Shown: positions 20,173 to 29,233, counted from the first letter of the stretch. The stretch is 64,000 nucleotides of DNA from Arthrobacter yangruifuii (GCF_009192775.1 NZ_VTFX01000001.1:992001-1056000); one strand, 5' to 3'. Notes: generated from the letters alone by a model not told the origin. A program made the numbers and translations.

Positions 20173-20715
20173 TTGAACGAAAAACAGTCTCTGCGGAACA
20201 GGCAGTCCCCGGTGCCGCCCCGGGAGGGGGAACTTACCCTGAACGAAGCCGGAGCGGTGCTCACGGAACCGGGCCTGGTGATCCTCTCGATGGAGGCGGC
20301 AGACCGGTACGACGCCGCCGCGCAGTTGGCGGAACGGCTCTACCGGGCCGGGCGGATCACCGACCTGGAGGGATTCCTCACCCAGGTCCAGGCCCGGGAA
20401 CACCAGATGGCCACCGGCCTGCCCGGCGGGATCGGCCTCCCGCATGCCCGCAGCGAATATGTGCGCGAAACCTCCATCGCCGTGGGCATCGCCGCCTACG
20501 GACACAGCATTGATTTCGGAGCCTCCGACGGTCCGGCAACCCTGGTCCTGCTGATAGCCACCCCGGCAGCGTCCTTCTCGCAGCACCTGGAGGTCCTCGC
20601 CACCATCGCGCGGTCCCTGTTCCGCCCTTCCTTCCGGGACTCCCTGCGCCGGGCCAACGACGCCGAGGTCATCTCCGAGCTGATCAATTCCTCGCTGGTC
20701 TTCTTTGACCACTGA
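20173..20715 (+). CDS. PTS sugar transporter IIA domain protein, fructose/mannitol type (orphan)
   Basis: The protein matches the EIIA-Fru fold: LEGFLTQVQAREHQMATGLPGGIGLPHARSEYV contains the phospho-accepting histidine in LPHAR (about residue 96), and the C-terminal half carries ATLVLLIATPAA and ISELINSS. A 30-residue N-terminal extension precedes the domain. The TTG start is the only one that covers the extension; the upstream sequence has no strong ribosome-binding site, so an internal start is possible. No IIB, IIC, HPr or EI gene is nearby, so it is either a stand-alone component of a distant PTS or a regulatory IIA. It follows glpD by 36 bases and may be cotranscribed. Confidence 0.8.
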   Translation: MNEKQSLRNRQSPVPPREGELTLNEAGAVLTEPGLVILSMEAADRYDAAAQLAERLYRAGRITDLEGFLTQVQAREHQMATGLPGGIGLPHARSEYVRETSIAVGIAAYGHSIDFGASDGPATLVLLIATPAASFSQHLEVLATIARSLFRPSFRDSLRRANDAEVISELINSSLVFFDH

Positions 20716-20770
20716 GCGGGCCGCCAGCCGTCATTGGGTTTTCTACAGCTTCACGAAGTACCGTTAACGA

Positions 20771-21580
20771 GTGCTCAAAACTGCCCTGCAGCCACGCTGG
20801 ATCGCCGGCCTGCTCTTTGCCCTAGTCCTCTCAACGGTGTTTGTACTGTTGAGCCAATGGCAGTTTTCCAGTGCCGAATCCGGTGATGCCGGGGAACCCC
20901 GCGCCACCGAAGAGGTCCGGCCGCTGACCGAGGCCTTCACCCCGGGCAAGCCCATGTATGAAACCGAAGCGGACCAGATGGTCTCCTTCACCGGTTCCTT
21001 TGACCCGGATAAATCGGTCCTCGTGGAGCAGCGGCTCCAGGACGGCGAGACGGGTTACTGGGCAGTCACCGCGTTCAACGTCGACGGCGCACCCTCGGGC
21101 GAGTTCATCCCGGTGGTCCGCGGCTGGGTCCCGGACCCGGACGACGTGAGCCCCGTGCCGACAGGAGACGCCGCCGTCGTCGGCCGGCTGCTGCCCTCGG
21201 AGGCCCCGCTGGCTGCAACTCCGGAAGAGGGCCGCGTCAGCGCGCTGTCCACCGCCGAACTGATCAACCTCTGGGACGCCCCCGCCTATTCGGCGTTCGT
21301 CACCGCCTCGGAGATCACCGTGGACGGCAGCCCCGTTGACTCCGGCAGCATGGAACCCGTGCAGGTCAGCGCCCAGCCCGAGGACACCCCCGTCAACTGG
21401 CTCAATATTTTCTACGCGCTCGAGTGGATCGTTTTCGCCGGTTTCTCCGTCTTCCTCTGGTGGCGCCTGGTGGCCGACGAGTACCAGCGCAGCCTCGAGG
21501 ACGACGAGTACGAGGACGATGACGACGACGGCGCACCCGAATCCGACAACCAACACCCCAGCAGCGAGGTAACCAAGTGA
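20771..21580 (+). CDS. SURF1 family cytochrome oxidase assembly protein
   Basis: The 269-residue protein has the SURF1 layout: one N-terminal membrane segment (about residues 10-28) followed by WQFSSA, a large external domain with VSFTGSFDP, VLVEQR, GYWAVTAF and PVVRGWVPD, and a second membrane segment near 212-232. SURF1 helps assemble heme-copper cytochrome c oxidase. The C-terminus is an acidic run of Asp/Glu at about 240-255. The GTG start has TACCGT 6 bases upstream, suggestive of a leaderless message. The last 4 bases overlap the DUF3817 gene. Confidence 0.87.
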   Translation: MLKTALQPRWIAGLLFALVLSTVFVLLSQWQFSSAESGDAGEPRATEEVRPLTEAFTPGKPMYETEADQMVSFTGSFDPDKSVLVEQRLQDGETGYWAVTAFNVDGAPSGEFIPVVRGWVPDPDDVSPVPTGDAAVVGRLLPSEAPLAATPEEGRVSALSTAELINLWDAPAYSAFVTASEITVDGSPVDSGSMEPVQVSAQPEDTPVNWLNIFYALEWIVFAGFSVFLWWRLVADEYQRSLEDDEYEDDDDDGAPESDNQHPSSEVTK

Positions 21581-21993
21581 GCGAATCCGCAAGCACCGCC
21601 AAGGCACCGAGGAAAAAGAAGCGCCGGTTCGGCGGGACCCACGCCCAGATTCGTTCGGCCCTGAAGTTCTACAAGGTCTTTGCCTACGTCACCGGTGTGC
21701 TGCTGCTCGCGCTCGTGGTGGAAATGATTGCCAAGTACGGTTTCGACACCGAGATCATTGTCGGCGGCGTCAACCTCTCCATCGGTGTGCTCATCCTGCA
21801 CGGCTGGATGTACGTGGTGTACCTGCTGGCCGACTTCCGGCTGTGGCAGCTGATGCGCTGGCCGTTCTCCCGATTTATCCTGATTGCGCTCGGCGGCGTT
21901 GTGCCGTTCCTCTCCTTTGTGGTCGAAGGACGGATCCACAAGCAGGTCCTGGCCGAGCTTGAAGCGCATCCTGAAGCGGCCAAGCGCTACTAA
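21577..21993 (+). CDS. DUF3817 family integral membrane protein
   Basis: This 138-residue protein has a basic N-terminus (KAPRKKKRRF) and three to four membrane segments starting with FYKVFAYVTGVLLLALVVEM and GVLILHGWMYVVYLLADFRL. The pattern fits DUF3817, a small actinobacterial membrane family of unknown function often found beside SURF1 and guaA. It overlaps the SURF1 gene by 4 bases (GTGA), so the two are cotranslated and may both serve the respiratory chain; that is inference from context only. Confidence 0.8.
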   Translation: MSESASTAKAPRKKKRRFGGTHAQIRSALKFYKVFAYVTGVLLLALVVEMIAKYGFDTEIIVGGVNLSIGVLILHGWMYVVYLLADFRLWQLMRWPFSRFILIALGGVVPFLSFVVEGRIHKQVLAELEAHPEAAKRY

Positions 21994-22076
21994 GGGAACC
22001 AGTCGCGGACGGTCGGGGCCGGCAGCAGCTGCTGTCCGGTGTGCACGGCCCGCGGCGGTCCGACTATCCTTGAAAC

Positions 22077-23666
22077 GTGACTAATCCCGCGACAGATCCC
22101 ATTGAAGAGCGGCCCGTCCTTGTTGTGGACTACGGAGCGCAGTACGCCCAGCTGATAGCCCGGCGGGTGCGCGAAGCCGACGTCTACTCCGAGGTGGTTC
22201 CCCACACCTACAGCACCGAGCAGTTGCTCGCGAAGAACCCGGCTGCCATTATTCTCTCCGGCGGCCCCTCCAGCGTGTACGCCGAAGGCGCCCCCAAGGT
22301 CGATGCAGACCTGTTCGAGGCCGGTGTTCCGGTTTTCGGCATCTGCTACGGCTTCCAGGCCATGGCCGCGGCCATGGGTGGAAAGGTCGCGAAGACGGGG
22401 CTGCGGGAGTACGGTTCCACCGACGCACGCGCAGTCGGCGGTTCCCGGTCCATCCTCGAAGGCACCCCGGACGAGCAGAACACCTGGATGAGCCACGGCG
22501 ACAGCGTGCAGGAAGCACCCGAGGGCTTCGACGTGCTGGCCAGCACCGCCGGCGCACCGGTGGCTGCCTTCGCCAATGAGGCCAAGGGCCTCTACGGCGT
22601 GCAGTGGCACCCCGAGGTCAAGCACTCCGCCCACGGCCAGGCCGTGCTGGAGAACTTCCTGTTCAAGGGCGCCAAGCTCGAACGCAGCTGGACCACCGGC
22701 AACATTGTCGAAGAGCAGGTTGCCCGCATCCGCGCCCAGGTGGGAAACTCCCGCGTCATCTGCGGCCTGTCCGGCGGCGTCGACTCCGCCGTAGCGGCAG
22801 CACTGGTGCAGCGCGCCGTCGGGGACCAGCTGACCTGTGTCTTCGTTGACCACGGACTGCTGCGCGAAGGCGAAGCCGAGCAGGTTGAGCGCGACTTCGT
22901 GGCCGCCACCGGCGTCAACCTGTACGTGGCCAACGAGCAGGAGCGCTTCCTGTCCGCGCTGGCCGGAGTCTCCGATCCGGAGACCAAGCGGAAAATCATC
23001 GGCCGCGAATTCATCCGCGCCTTCGAAGAAGCCGAACGGGCCATCATGTCCAAGGCCGAGGCTGAAGGCGAGCCCATCCGCTTCCTGGTCCAGGGCACCC
23101 TGTACCCGGACGTGGTCGAATCAGGCGGCGGTGAGGGCGCAGCCAACATCAAGAGCCACCACAACGTGGGCGGACTGCCCGAGGACATGAAGTTTGAACT
23201 GGTGGAGCCCCTTCGGGCGCTGTTCAAGGACGAGGTCCGCGCCGTGGGCGCCGAGCTCGGACTGCCGGCCGAAATTGTCGGCCGCCAGCCGTTCCCCGGC
23301 CCCGGCCTGGGCATCCGGATTGTCGGCGACGTGACGCAGGAGCGGCTGGACCTGCTCCGCCGCGCGGACGCCATTGCCCGCGCCGAACTGACCAGCGCCG
23401 GGCTTGATGACGAGGTGTGGCAGATGCCGGTAGTGCTGCTGGCGGATGTCCGCAGCGTCGGAGTGCAGGGTGACGGGCGGACCTACGGGCACCCGATCGT
23501 GCTGCGCCCGGTATCCAGCGAAGACGCGATGACCGCTGACTGGTCCCGGCTTCCGTACGATCTGCTGGCCCGCATTTCCAACCGCATCACCAACGAAGTG
23601 GACGGAATCAACCGCGTGGTGCTGGACGTCACCAGCAAGCCGCCGGGAACAATCGAGTGGGAATAG
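22077..23666 (+). CDS. guaA: GMP synthase (glutamine-hydrolysing)
   Basis: GuaA converts XMP to GMP using glutamine nitrogen. The 529-residue protein begins with a class I glutaminase domain, nucleophile Cys90 in FGICYGFQ and the His-Glu pair in VQWHPEVKH, followed by the ATP pyrophosphatase domain with the P-loop GLSGGVDSA at residues 230-238, and ends with the dimerisation domain and the signature KPPGTIEWE. The GTG start is preceded by TATCCT at 22065-22070, leaving 6 bases, as expected of a leaderless transcript. A perfect terminator follows. No element is inserted at its 3' end, although guaA ends are a common integration site. Confidence 0.97.
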   Translation: MTNPATDPIEERPVLVVDYGAQYAQLIARRVREADVYSEVVPHTYSTEQLLAKNPAAIILSGGPSSVYAEGAPKVDADLFEAGVPVFGICYGFQAMAAAMGGKVAKTGLREYGSTDARAVGGSRSILEGTPDEQNTWMSHGDSVQEAPEGFDVLASTAGAPVAAFANEAKGLYGVQWHPEVKHSAHGQAVLENFLFKGAKLERSWTTGNIVEEQVARIRAQVGNSRVICGLSGGVDSAVAAALVQRAVGDQLTCVFVDHGLLREGEAEQVERDFVAATGVNLYVANEQERFLSALAGVSDPETKRKIIGREFIRAFEEAERAIMSKAEAEGEPIRFLVQGTLYPDVVESGGGEGAANIKSHHNVGGLPEDMKFELVEPLRALFKDEVRAVGAELGLPAEIVGRQPFPGPGLGIRIVGDVTQERLDLLRRADAIARAELTSAGLDDEVWQMPVVLLADVRSVGVQGDGRTYGHPIVLRPVSSEDAMTADWSRLPYDLLARISNRITNEVDGINRVVLDVTSKPPGTIEWE

Positions 23667-23676
23667 CGTAAAGAGG

Positions 23677-23707
23677 ACAGAGGACGGCCGTTTCGGCCGT
23701 CCTCTGT
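23677..23707 (+). terminator. Intrinsic terminator after guaA
   Basis: A perfect 14-base stem (23677-23690 with 23694-23707) with a 3-base loop is followed by TTTTGT. It begins 10 bases after the guaA stop. Confidence 0.9.
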
Positions 23708-23766
23708 TTTGTCCCCCCGCGTTGCTATGTTCGGGAAACCCGCTCCGACGCGATAGTTTTGAAGGT

Positions 23767-26700
23767 ATGCCAATTTGGTCGAGAACGCGCGGAAGTGCAG
23801 AAAAGAGGGCACTAGTGTCTGAGCAGAATACCGGGGAGAATCCCTCGGACTTCCTGCTGCCGTGGCTGGGACGATTGGGACAGCACGCCGGAACGGACAC
23901 ACTGCTCCATTTCACGCCGTCCGCAGCCAACAGTATCGACCTGACGCACGCGCATCCCTCGGGGCTGGCCCAGCTGCTTGCCGGCCGCCGCACGCGGCTG
24001 TCCACCCTGCTGCGGGATCCCGATCAGTACGGTGCCGCCATGAAGGCAGGGCGTCTGCTCCGCGCCAAGATCTACGAGCTGGGCACTGACCGCGGTATCG
24101 ACGTCGGTTACATGGCTGCCGGCACCGCGTCCTGGCGCTACGCCTCCGACGAAGCAGTGCGGCCCGAGTCCCTGACCGCACCCGTGCTGCTTACGCCCGT
24201 GGCGCTGACGGTCCACGCCTCGCAGGATGACTATGAACTGCAGCTGACCGAAAAGGCGGCACTGAATCCGGCCCTGGTCCGCCACCTGCAGCAGGAACAA
24301 GGCCTGGACATCGACGTCGAGTCCCTCACCCGCCTGGCCTACGGCACCGCCCGCTTTGATCCCCACCCCGTGCTGGAAAAGCTCCGCGCTCTCACGGGCA
24401 GCGTCCGCGGGATCAACATTGAGCACCGCCTGCTGGTTTCCACCTTCGCGGACCTGTCAGACCTCAGCGAGGATCCGGCCCTGGACCCGGCCCACCCGAT
24501 TCTCCGTGCCCTGATCGACGGCGCGCGTGACGGGGCGGCCAGTCCTGCGGAACCCGAACCGCTGGAGCTTCCTGCCCTGGACGAGCGCGACCCTGCCGAT
24601 GAACTGCTCATCCTCGACGCAGACCGGCAGCAGCAGGAAGTCCTGGACCTGATCAACGCGGGCCGGTCCCTCGTGGTGTCCGCTCCGGCCGGGACCGGCC
24701 AGACGCAGACGGCGCTCAACGCGGTGGCGGCGCTGGCCAATGCCGGCAAGTCCGTCCTGGTTGTGGCGGAACGCCGCGGCACCCTCAACCAGTTCGTTTC
24801 CGAACTGGACGCCATGCAGCTCGGTTCCCTGATCCTGCAGGTCAACGCCGGTCTCACCCAGCAGCAGCTGAAGGACCAGCTGGTCCGCGCCATCGTACGC
24901 AATGAAAAGGCTGAGGCCCCGGAACTGCAGGGCCTGCACAAGGTCCTGCTGGAAAACCGCCACCAGCTGCGCGACCACGTCAAGTCCCTGCACAACGTCC
25001 GCCGCCGCTGGGGCTGCTCTCCCTACCAGGCCATGCAGTCCCTGGCTGACCTGACCTCCATGAACCCGGCACCGGCCACCGCCGTCCGGCTCAAGCGGAG
25101 CGTCCTGGACAGCATCACGGACCGTACCGAACTGTCCGGACGCCTGCGCCGCGCGGCCGAACTCGGCAGCTTCAGCCGGGCGGCGACCACCAGTCCCTGG
25201 TACGGCGCCAAGCTGCTCAACCGCAAGGAAACGGAAGAGGCGTACACGCTGACCCAGACCCTTGCCGCGGACCTGCCGGCCCTGCGGGCCAAGGTCCAGG
25301 CCGTGGCGGAGCACTCCGAAATCCGCCTCGGTGAAACCTTCGCCCAGTGGGGCGAGCAGCTTGAACTGCTTGTGGCCGTGCGGGAAAGCCTGGACAAGTT
25401 CACCCCGGACATTTTCGACCGCCCGGTAACCGACCTGATTTCCGCAACCGCTTCGTCTTCCTGGCGGCGTGAGCGCGGCGTGGACATGAGTTCCATGACC
25501 CGTTCCCGGCTGCGGCGCGTGGCAAAGGAGTACGTCCGTCCCGGCGTGCACATTTCGGACCTGCACGCCTCCCTGGCCGAAGTCCAGCAGCAGCGTGCCG
25601 TCTGGACCCGCTACGCCACGACACAGCGCCACCCCTCGGTCCCCACCGGACTGGCCGAGATCAACCGTTCCTACCTCCTGGTCAAGGAGCAGCTGGATAC
25701 CCTCACCGGCATCCTGGCCGAGACGCCGTTCCACCCTGACCTCGCCGCCCTGCCGCTCGACGAACTCGAGAAGCAGCTCAGCCAGCTGGCCGGGGACCGG
25801 GAAACGCTGGAAACGCTGCCGGAACGGACCCTGCTGCTCGATGAAATGCGGGGACAGGGCCTGGGCGAACTGCTGGATGACCTGAGCGCACGCGAAGTCC
25901 AGCCCGGCAACGTCGGCTACGAACTGGAACTTGCCTGGTGGCAGTCCGCCCTCGAAGCCATGATCAGCGGTGATGACTACCTGGCCATGTCCGACGGCAA
26001 CAGCCTGCGCCGCCTCGAAGCCGAGTACCGCCTCGCGGACAACGCCCACATTGCCTCGGGTGCCGCGCGGCTGCGCTGGAGCCTGGCCTCACGGTGGCGC
26101 TCCGGCGTCCAGACGTCACGCGGCGCTGCCGAGGATCTGCGTGAGCTGATCAAGGAAGGCGAGCTGTCCCTGGAAAGCCTGGGCCAGCAGTCCGAGGAAC
26201 TCGTTTCCTCGCTGCTGCCGGTGTGGGCAGCCAGCCCCCTGGTGCTGTCGATGGTCCTGCCGGAACACCGACGCTTCGACACAGTGATCCTGCTTGACGC
26301 TGAATCCACCAGCCTGCAGTCCGCCGTTCCTGCGCTGGCCCGCGCTTCGCAGGTCATTGCCTTCGGCGACAACTGCCTGGGCGGACCGCGGCCCTTCACC
26401 ATCGGCGTCGAACCCGCCGCCGCTTCCCAGCACGTGGATCTGGTCAGCGCCTTCGACGCCCTGGAACGCGTGCTGCCCTCCCGCGCCCTCTCCACCGTGT
26501 ACCGGGGCACCGATAAGGCGCTGCTGCGCCAGCTCAGCGAGTCCTTCTACGGCGGCCGCCTCACCATGGTCCCGAGCGCCGATGAAGTCACCACCGGCCT
26601 CCGGTCACTGTCCGTGGAATACCTGCCCGACGGAACCGGCATGCCCAGCGCCGAGCACGAAGGCGTGGAAAGCGTCGCAGCGGAGGTCAACCGCGTGGTT

Positions 26701-27657
26701 GACCTGGTCTTCGAACACATCCGGCGCCGCCCGCACCAGTCACTCGGTGTCATTACCGCCAGCCCGCGCCACGCCGTGCGGGTGGCCGAGGCAATCCGGG
26801 TGCAGATGGCCAACTTCCCCTGGGCAGCCGATTTCTTCACGGCGAAATCCGAGTCCTTCCGGGTTGTTCCGGTGGACCGGGCCGTCGGCATGGTCCGGGA
26901 CTGCGTGATCTTCTCCCTGGGCTTCGGCCGGACCCCGCACGGCCGCGCGCTGCACAACTTCGGGCCGCTGTCGGCGCCGGACGGACGGAAGAAGTTCGTC
27001 ACCGCCATGACCCGGGCCCGCTATAAACAGCATGTGCTGACCTGCTTCCAGCCCGCGGACCTGGACCGGACACGGCTGGGCTACGGCGCCCTGGACTTCT
27101 ACGAGCTCATCAAACGTGAGCTGGAACCCCAAAGCGCCCGTGAAAAGGCTGCGGCCGCCGGGGGCATCATGGACGAAGATCCGCTGGTCGCTGACCTGGT
27201 GGGCCGCCTGCGTGAGCGCGGTGCCAAGGTCTGGGACCACTACGACAATGCCATCGACATTGTTGCCGCAGCACCCCATACCGCCGGGCCCACCGGCACT
27301 CCGGCTCCGCTGGCCATTGAATCCGACGGCACCGAACGGTACCGGGCCATGTCCGTCCGCGAACGGAGCAGGCTTTGGCCCCAGCTGCTTGAACGCCGCG
27401 GCTGGCGGTACATGCCGTTGTGGACCATTGAGGTCTTCAGCGACCCCTCCGCCTGTGCGGACCTGGTGAGCCGGTACCTCGAGCTGCCGGATCCGCCCGT
27501 GGGCCAGAAGCCCGTGCCCCGCACGGCGGACGCGGCGGAAATCGGCGGAGACCACGCCGTGGACGAGACCGTCCCGGCAACGGCGGCTCCGCATGGAAGC
27601 AGCGGGATGGGTGACCGGAGGTCGGGACCTGCCCCGCGCAGCACTGCAGGAGAGTAA
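23767..27657 (+). CDS. DUF4011-type superfamily 1 helicase-like protein with C-terminal Vsr-like nuclease domain and altered Walker A
   Basis: At about 1,296 residues this is the largest gene. The N-terminal 250 residues resemble DUF4011. The helicase core has a degenerate Walker A, SAPAGTGQTQT, where the P-loop lysine is Gln312 (codon CAG at 24700-24702). Motif II reads LLDAES (Asp844, Glu846) where homologues have DEAS, and motif III reads FGDNCLGGP where they have GDPxQLPP. The late motifs look normal, including CVIFSLGFGR and the arginine-finger motif TAMTRAR. The C-terminal 140 residues resemble the MTES_1575 Vsr-like endonuclease fold, with candidate Asp1164, Glu1185 and Asp1187. The ATG has TAGTTT 7 bases upstream (leaderless); a GTG at 23815 with AGAGGG is an alternative start. 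The small gene downstream begins 3 bases after the stop. Homologues are linked to DNA defence or repair; here ATPase activity is doubtful. Confidence 0.75.
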   Translation: MPIWSRTRGSAEKRALVSEQNTGENPSDFLLPWLGRLGQHAGTDTLLHFTPSAANSIDLTHAHPSGLAQLLAGRRTRLSTLLRDPDQYGAAMKAGRLLRAKIYELGTDRGIDVGYMAAGTASWRYASDEAVRPESLTAPVLLTPVALTVHASQDDYELQLTEKAALNPALVRHLQQEQGLDIDVESLTRLAYGTARFDPHPVLEKLRALTGSVRGINIEHRLLVSTFADLSDLSEDPALDPAHPILRALIDGARDGAASPAEPEPLELPALDERDPADELLILDADRQQQEVLDLINAGRSLVVSAPAGTGQTQTALNAVAALANAGKSVLVVAERRGTLNQFVSELDAMQLGSLILQVNAGLTQQQLKDQLVRAIVRNEKAEAPELQGLHKVLLENRHQLRDHVKSLHNVRRRWGCSPYQAMQSLADLTSMNPAPATAVRLKRSVLDSITDRTELSGRLRRAAELGSFSRAATTSPWYGAKLLNRKETEEAYTLTQTLAADLPALRAKVQAVAEHSEIRLGETFAQWGEQLELLVAVRESLDKFTPDIFDRPVTDLISATASSSWRRERGVDMSSMTRSRLRRVAKEYVRPGVHISDLHASLAEVQQQRAVWTRYATTQRHPSVPTGLAEINRSYLLVKEQLDTLTGILAETPFHPDLAALPLDELEKQLSQLAGDRETLETLPERTLLLDEMRGQGLGELLDDLSAREVQPGNVGYELELAWWQSALEAMISGDDYLAMSDGNSLRRLEAEYRLADNAHIASGAARLRWSLASRWRSGVQTSRGAAEDLRELIKEGELSLESLGQQSEELVSSLLPVWAASPLVLSMVLPEHRRFDTVILLDAESTSLQSAVPALARASQVIAFGDNCLGGPRPFTIGVEPAAASQHVDLVSAFDALERVLPSRALSTVYRGTDKALLRQLSESFYGGRLTMVPSADEVTTGLRSLSVEYLPDGTGMPSAEHEGVESVAAEVNRVVDLVFEHIRRRPHQSLGVITASPRHAVRVAEAIRVQMANFPWAADFFTAKSESFRVVPVDRAVGMVRDCVIFSLGFGRTPHGRALHNFGPLSAPDGRKKFVTAMTRARYKQHVLTCFQPADLDRTRLGYGALDFYELIKRELEPQSAREKAAAAGGIMDEDPLVADLVGRLRERGAKVWDHYDNAIDIVAAAPHTAGPTGTPAPLAIESDGTERYRAMSVRERSRLWPQLLERRGWRYMPLWTIEVFSDPSACADLVSRYLELPDPPVGQKPVPRTADAAEIGGDHAVDETVPATAAPHGSSGMGDRRSGPAPRSTAGE

Positions 27658-27660
27658 TCG

Positions 27661-27993
27661 ATGACAGAGGAACCGGTCACCGGAAAGGCCGCGGCGGAAA
27701 ATGCCGCCGCGGCCCCGGGAGTCGGGAAGGCTGCGGGGGAGAACCCCGGGGCGGAGAACCCCGGAGCGGAGAACCCCGCGGCAGCGGGGGAGGACAGGTC
27801 CCCTGATCCCGAATCCGCGGGTAAGGCGCCGGGCCGCCGGAGGCGTGGACACCGCCGGGCGGTTTCGCCGGGGACGGGTGCTGCCGGCCTGTTGCCCGTG
27901 ACCGCCAAGGAGGACGATCCCCGCGTGTGGGGTGACGCCGTCGAAGACAACGATTCCTGGCTGCGGGAGCAGCGCCCCCCGCACTGGGGATGA
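27661..27993 (+). CDS. Small disordered protein with conserved-looking PPHWG tail
   Basis: I do not recognise a named family. The 110-residue protein has a disordered N-terminal half with tandem GAENP units (about residues 30-40), a basic patch RRRRGHRR near 58-65, then an acidic C-terminal part with DDPRVWGD and a final RPPHWG. From memory, similar tails with WGD, Asn-Asp and PPHWG occur at the ends of small actinobacterial proteins encoded next to such helicases. It starts 3 bases after the helicase stop, with GGAGAG about 7 bases upstream, so the pair is cotranscribed. It may be a partner or tether for the helicase; this is inference. Confidence 0.7.
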   Translation: MTEEPVTGKAAAENAAAAPGVGKAAGENPGAENPGAENPAAAGEDRSPDPESAGKAPGRRRRGHRRAVSPGTGAAGLLPVTAKEDDPRVWGDAVEDNDSWLREQRPPHWG

Positions 27994-28024
27994 TCTGCAG
28001 GACAGGCTGCACGGCAGCGGCGCC

Positions 28025-28759
28025 TCAGCCGTCCGTCAGGACAAGATAGACGACGCCGGCCCCGGAGGCAGCCGTGAGCCGGGCGGCGTTGTCCGGGTCC
28101 GCGGCTACCACTACCAGCCCCTCGCCGGCGCCTGTGTCCGGCCACCCGACCGCTGTCTCGGAGCCGGAGACCCACAGCACCGGCACCGAGACCGCCAGGA
28201 CATCCGCACCGCCTCCGTCCGGCGCATTTCCGGCCTCGGTGCCGGTCCACGGTCCTTCGGTGCCCGCAACAACGCTGACCAGCTGACCCGGGCCGAGCAG
28301 GTCCAGGACGGACGGGTCCGCCGGGCGCAGCGGAACGGCCACGGAACCGGGCGGAGAACCGATCAGGAGCCCGGCGCCGGCGAGGGAGACTTCCGTTACG
28401 GGACTGCCCCGGAGCAGCGGGGTGGCGAGGCGCCGGCCCACCAGGGCTTCCGGATCATCGCGGGCGCCCGGCGGAACTGCCTCGGCGGGCAGGCGTGCCG
28501 TCTCCAGGCTTGCGGCAGTCAGCACCGTGCCGGCAGGCAGATCCCGGGCGGCGCGGACCACAACGGAGCGCTCTGCGGCCACGGGAACCAGGGCTTCGAC
28601 TGCTGACCCTGCAGCAGCGCAGCAGGCCAGAGCCGCCAGCAGGCGGCGGTGGCGCACAATAAAGCGCCGGACCCTCGCAGCGGGGTCGGCGGAACCGGAA
28701 GAACGGTGGAGACGGGCGGCGGAGGACAGCCGCCGGGCGGTAAAGCGGCGAAATGGCAT
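28025..28759 (-). CDS. SAF domain protein, CpaB/RcpC-like (orphan)
   Basis: The 244-residue protein has a basic N-terminus, one membrane segment (about residues 37-58, LLAALACCAAAGSAVEALV) and a SAF domain with VVVRAARDLPAGTVLTAASLE, then PPGSVAVPLRPADPSVLDLLGPGQLVSVV. This is the layout of CpaB/RcpC, the periplasmic component of Flp/Tad pilus systems. No other tad/cpa gene is in the window, so it may serve a distant pilus locus or another function. It is on the same strand as and 136 bases downstream of the FmdB-like gene; that 136-base gap shows no gene. Confidence 0.75.
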   Translation of the reverse strand: MPFRRFTARRLSSAARLHRSSGSADPAARVRRFIVRHRRLLAALACCAAAGSAVEALVPVAAERSVVVRAARDLPAGTVLTAASLETARLPAEAVPPGARDDPEALVGRRLATPLLRGSPVTEVSLAGAGLLIGSPPGSVAVPLRPADPSVLDLLGPGQLVSVVAGTEGPWTGTEAGNAPDGGGADVLAVSVPVLWVSGSETAVGWPDTGAGEGLVVVAADPDNAARLTAASGAGVVYLVLTDG

Positions 28760-28895
28760 GCCGCCACGCTAAGTGCGGATGCTGCGCGGCAGCGGCCCGG
28801 TCTCAGGAAACGGTCTCGGCGTCAGCCGTGCGCCGGCGAAAGTGCCGATGTGGAGGCAGAGTCGCCCGCCCGTGAAGCAGCTCCGGCAGCGGACC

Positions 28896-29192
28896 TTAGG
28901 GCTTGGTGCTGCCCGTACCGGCAGCGGCGGCGGGAGCGGAGGTCCCGGACGCAGCGGGTGCCGCAGAGGAGGTGGAGTCGGACTTGGAAGGAGCCGCCGG
29001 GACGGTGGAGGTGGCGTCGCGGGAGTCGGTGCGGTAGAAACCGGAGCCCTTGAAGACGACTCCGACGCTGTTGAACTTCTTCCGCAGCCGGCCGCCGCAT
29101 TCGGGGCAGACCGTCAGGGAATCTTCACTGAAGGACTGCTGGATATCGAACGAATGGGAGCAGTCCTTGCAGGCGTAGGCATACGTGGGCAC
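28896..29192 (-). CDS. FmdB-family zinc-ribbon protein, probable orthologue of redox-regulated chaperone Ruc
   Basis: The 98-residue protein has an N-terminal zinc ribbon with Cys8, Cys11, Cys29 and Cys32 (CKDC and CPEC knuckles) and a 40-residue disordered Ala/Ser/Thr/Pro tail. The start is the GTG at 29192, set by a perfect AAGGAGG 9 bases upstream; longer in-frame ORF extension is not used. Size, ribbon, disordered tail and neighbours (5-FCL, galU) match Mycobacterium tuberculosis Rv0991c, described as the redox-regulated chaperone Ruc. A CIRCE operator lies directly upstream, so heat-shock control by HrcA is expected. Zinc release on oxidation could switch it on; that role is inferred from the mycobacterial protein. 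Confidence 0.87.
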   Translation of the reverse strand: MPTYAYACKDCSHSFDIQQSFSEDSLTVCPECGGRLRKKFNSVGVVFKGSGFYRTDSRDATSTVPAAPSKSDSTSSAAPAASGTSAPAAAAGTGSTKP

Positions 29193-29206
29193 TCTGATGA
29201 TCCTCC

Positions 29207-29233
29207 TTGGCACTCTCAAGCCTTGAGTGCTAA
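29207..29233. promoter_or_regulatory. CIRCE operator 3, upstream of the zinc-ribbon chaperone gene
   Basis: TTGGCACTC-N9-GAGTGCTAA has exactly the same arms as CIRCE 1 of groES-groEL, one mismatch to consensus. It lies 14 bases upstream of the GTG and overlaps the 5-FCL stop codon. On the minus strand a -10-like TATACT (plus-strand 29233-29238) directly precedes it, so the operator would cover the transcription start. Confidence 0.9.

Noticed and set aside
18244-20712. 822-residue open frame on the minus strand opposite glpD and the PTS IIA gene
   Set aside because: High-GC third positions keep antisense frames open. The sense genes are certain, and the antisense protein has no recognisable motif or ribosome-binding site.
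23667-23760. Integration scar at the 3' end of guaA
   Set aside because: guaA ends are common integration sites, but here the terminator is intact and no repeat of the guaA end was seen downstream.
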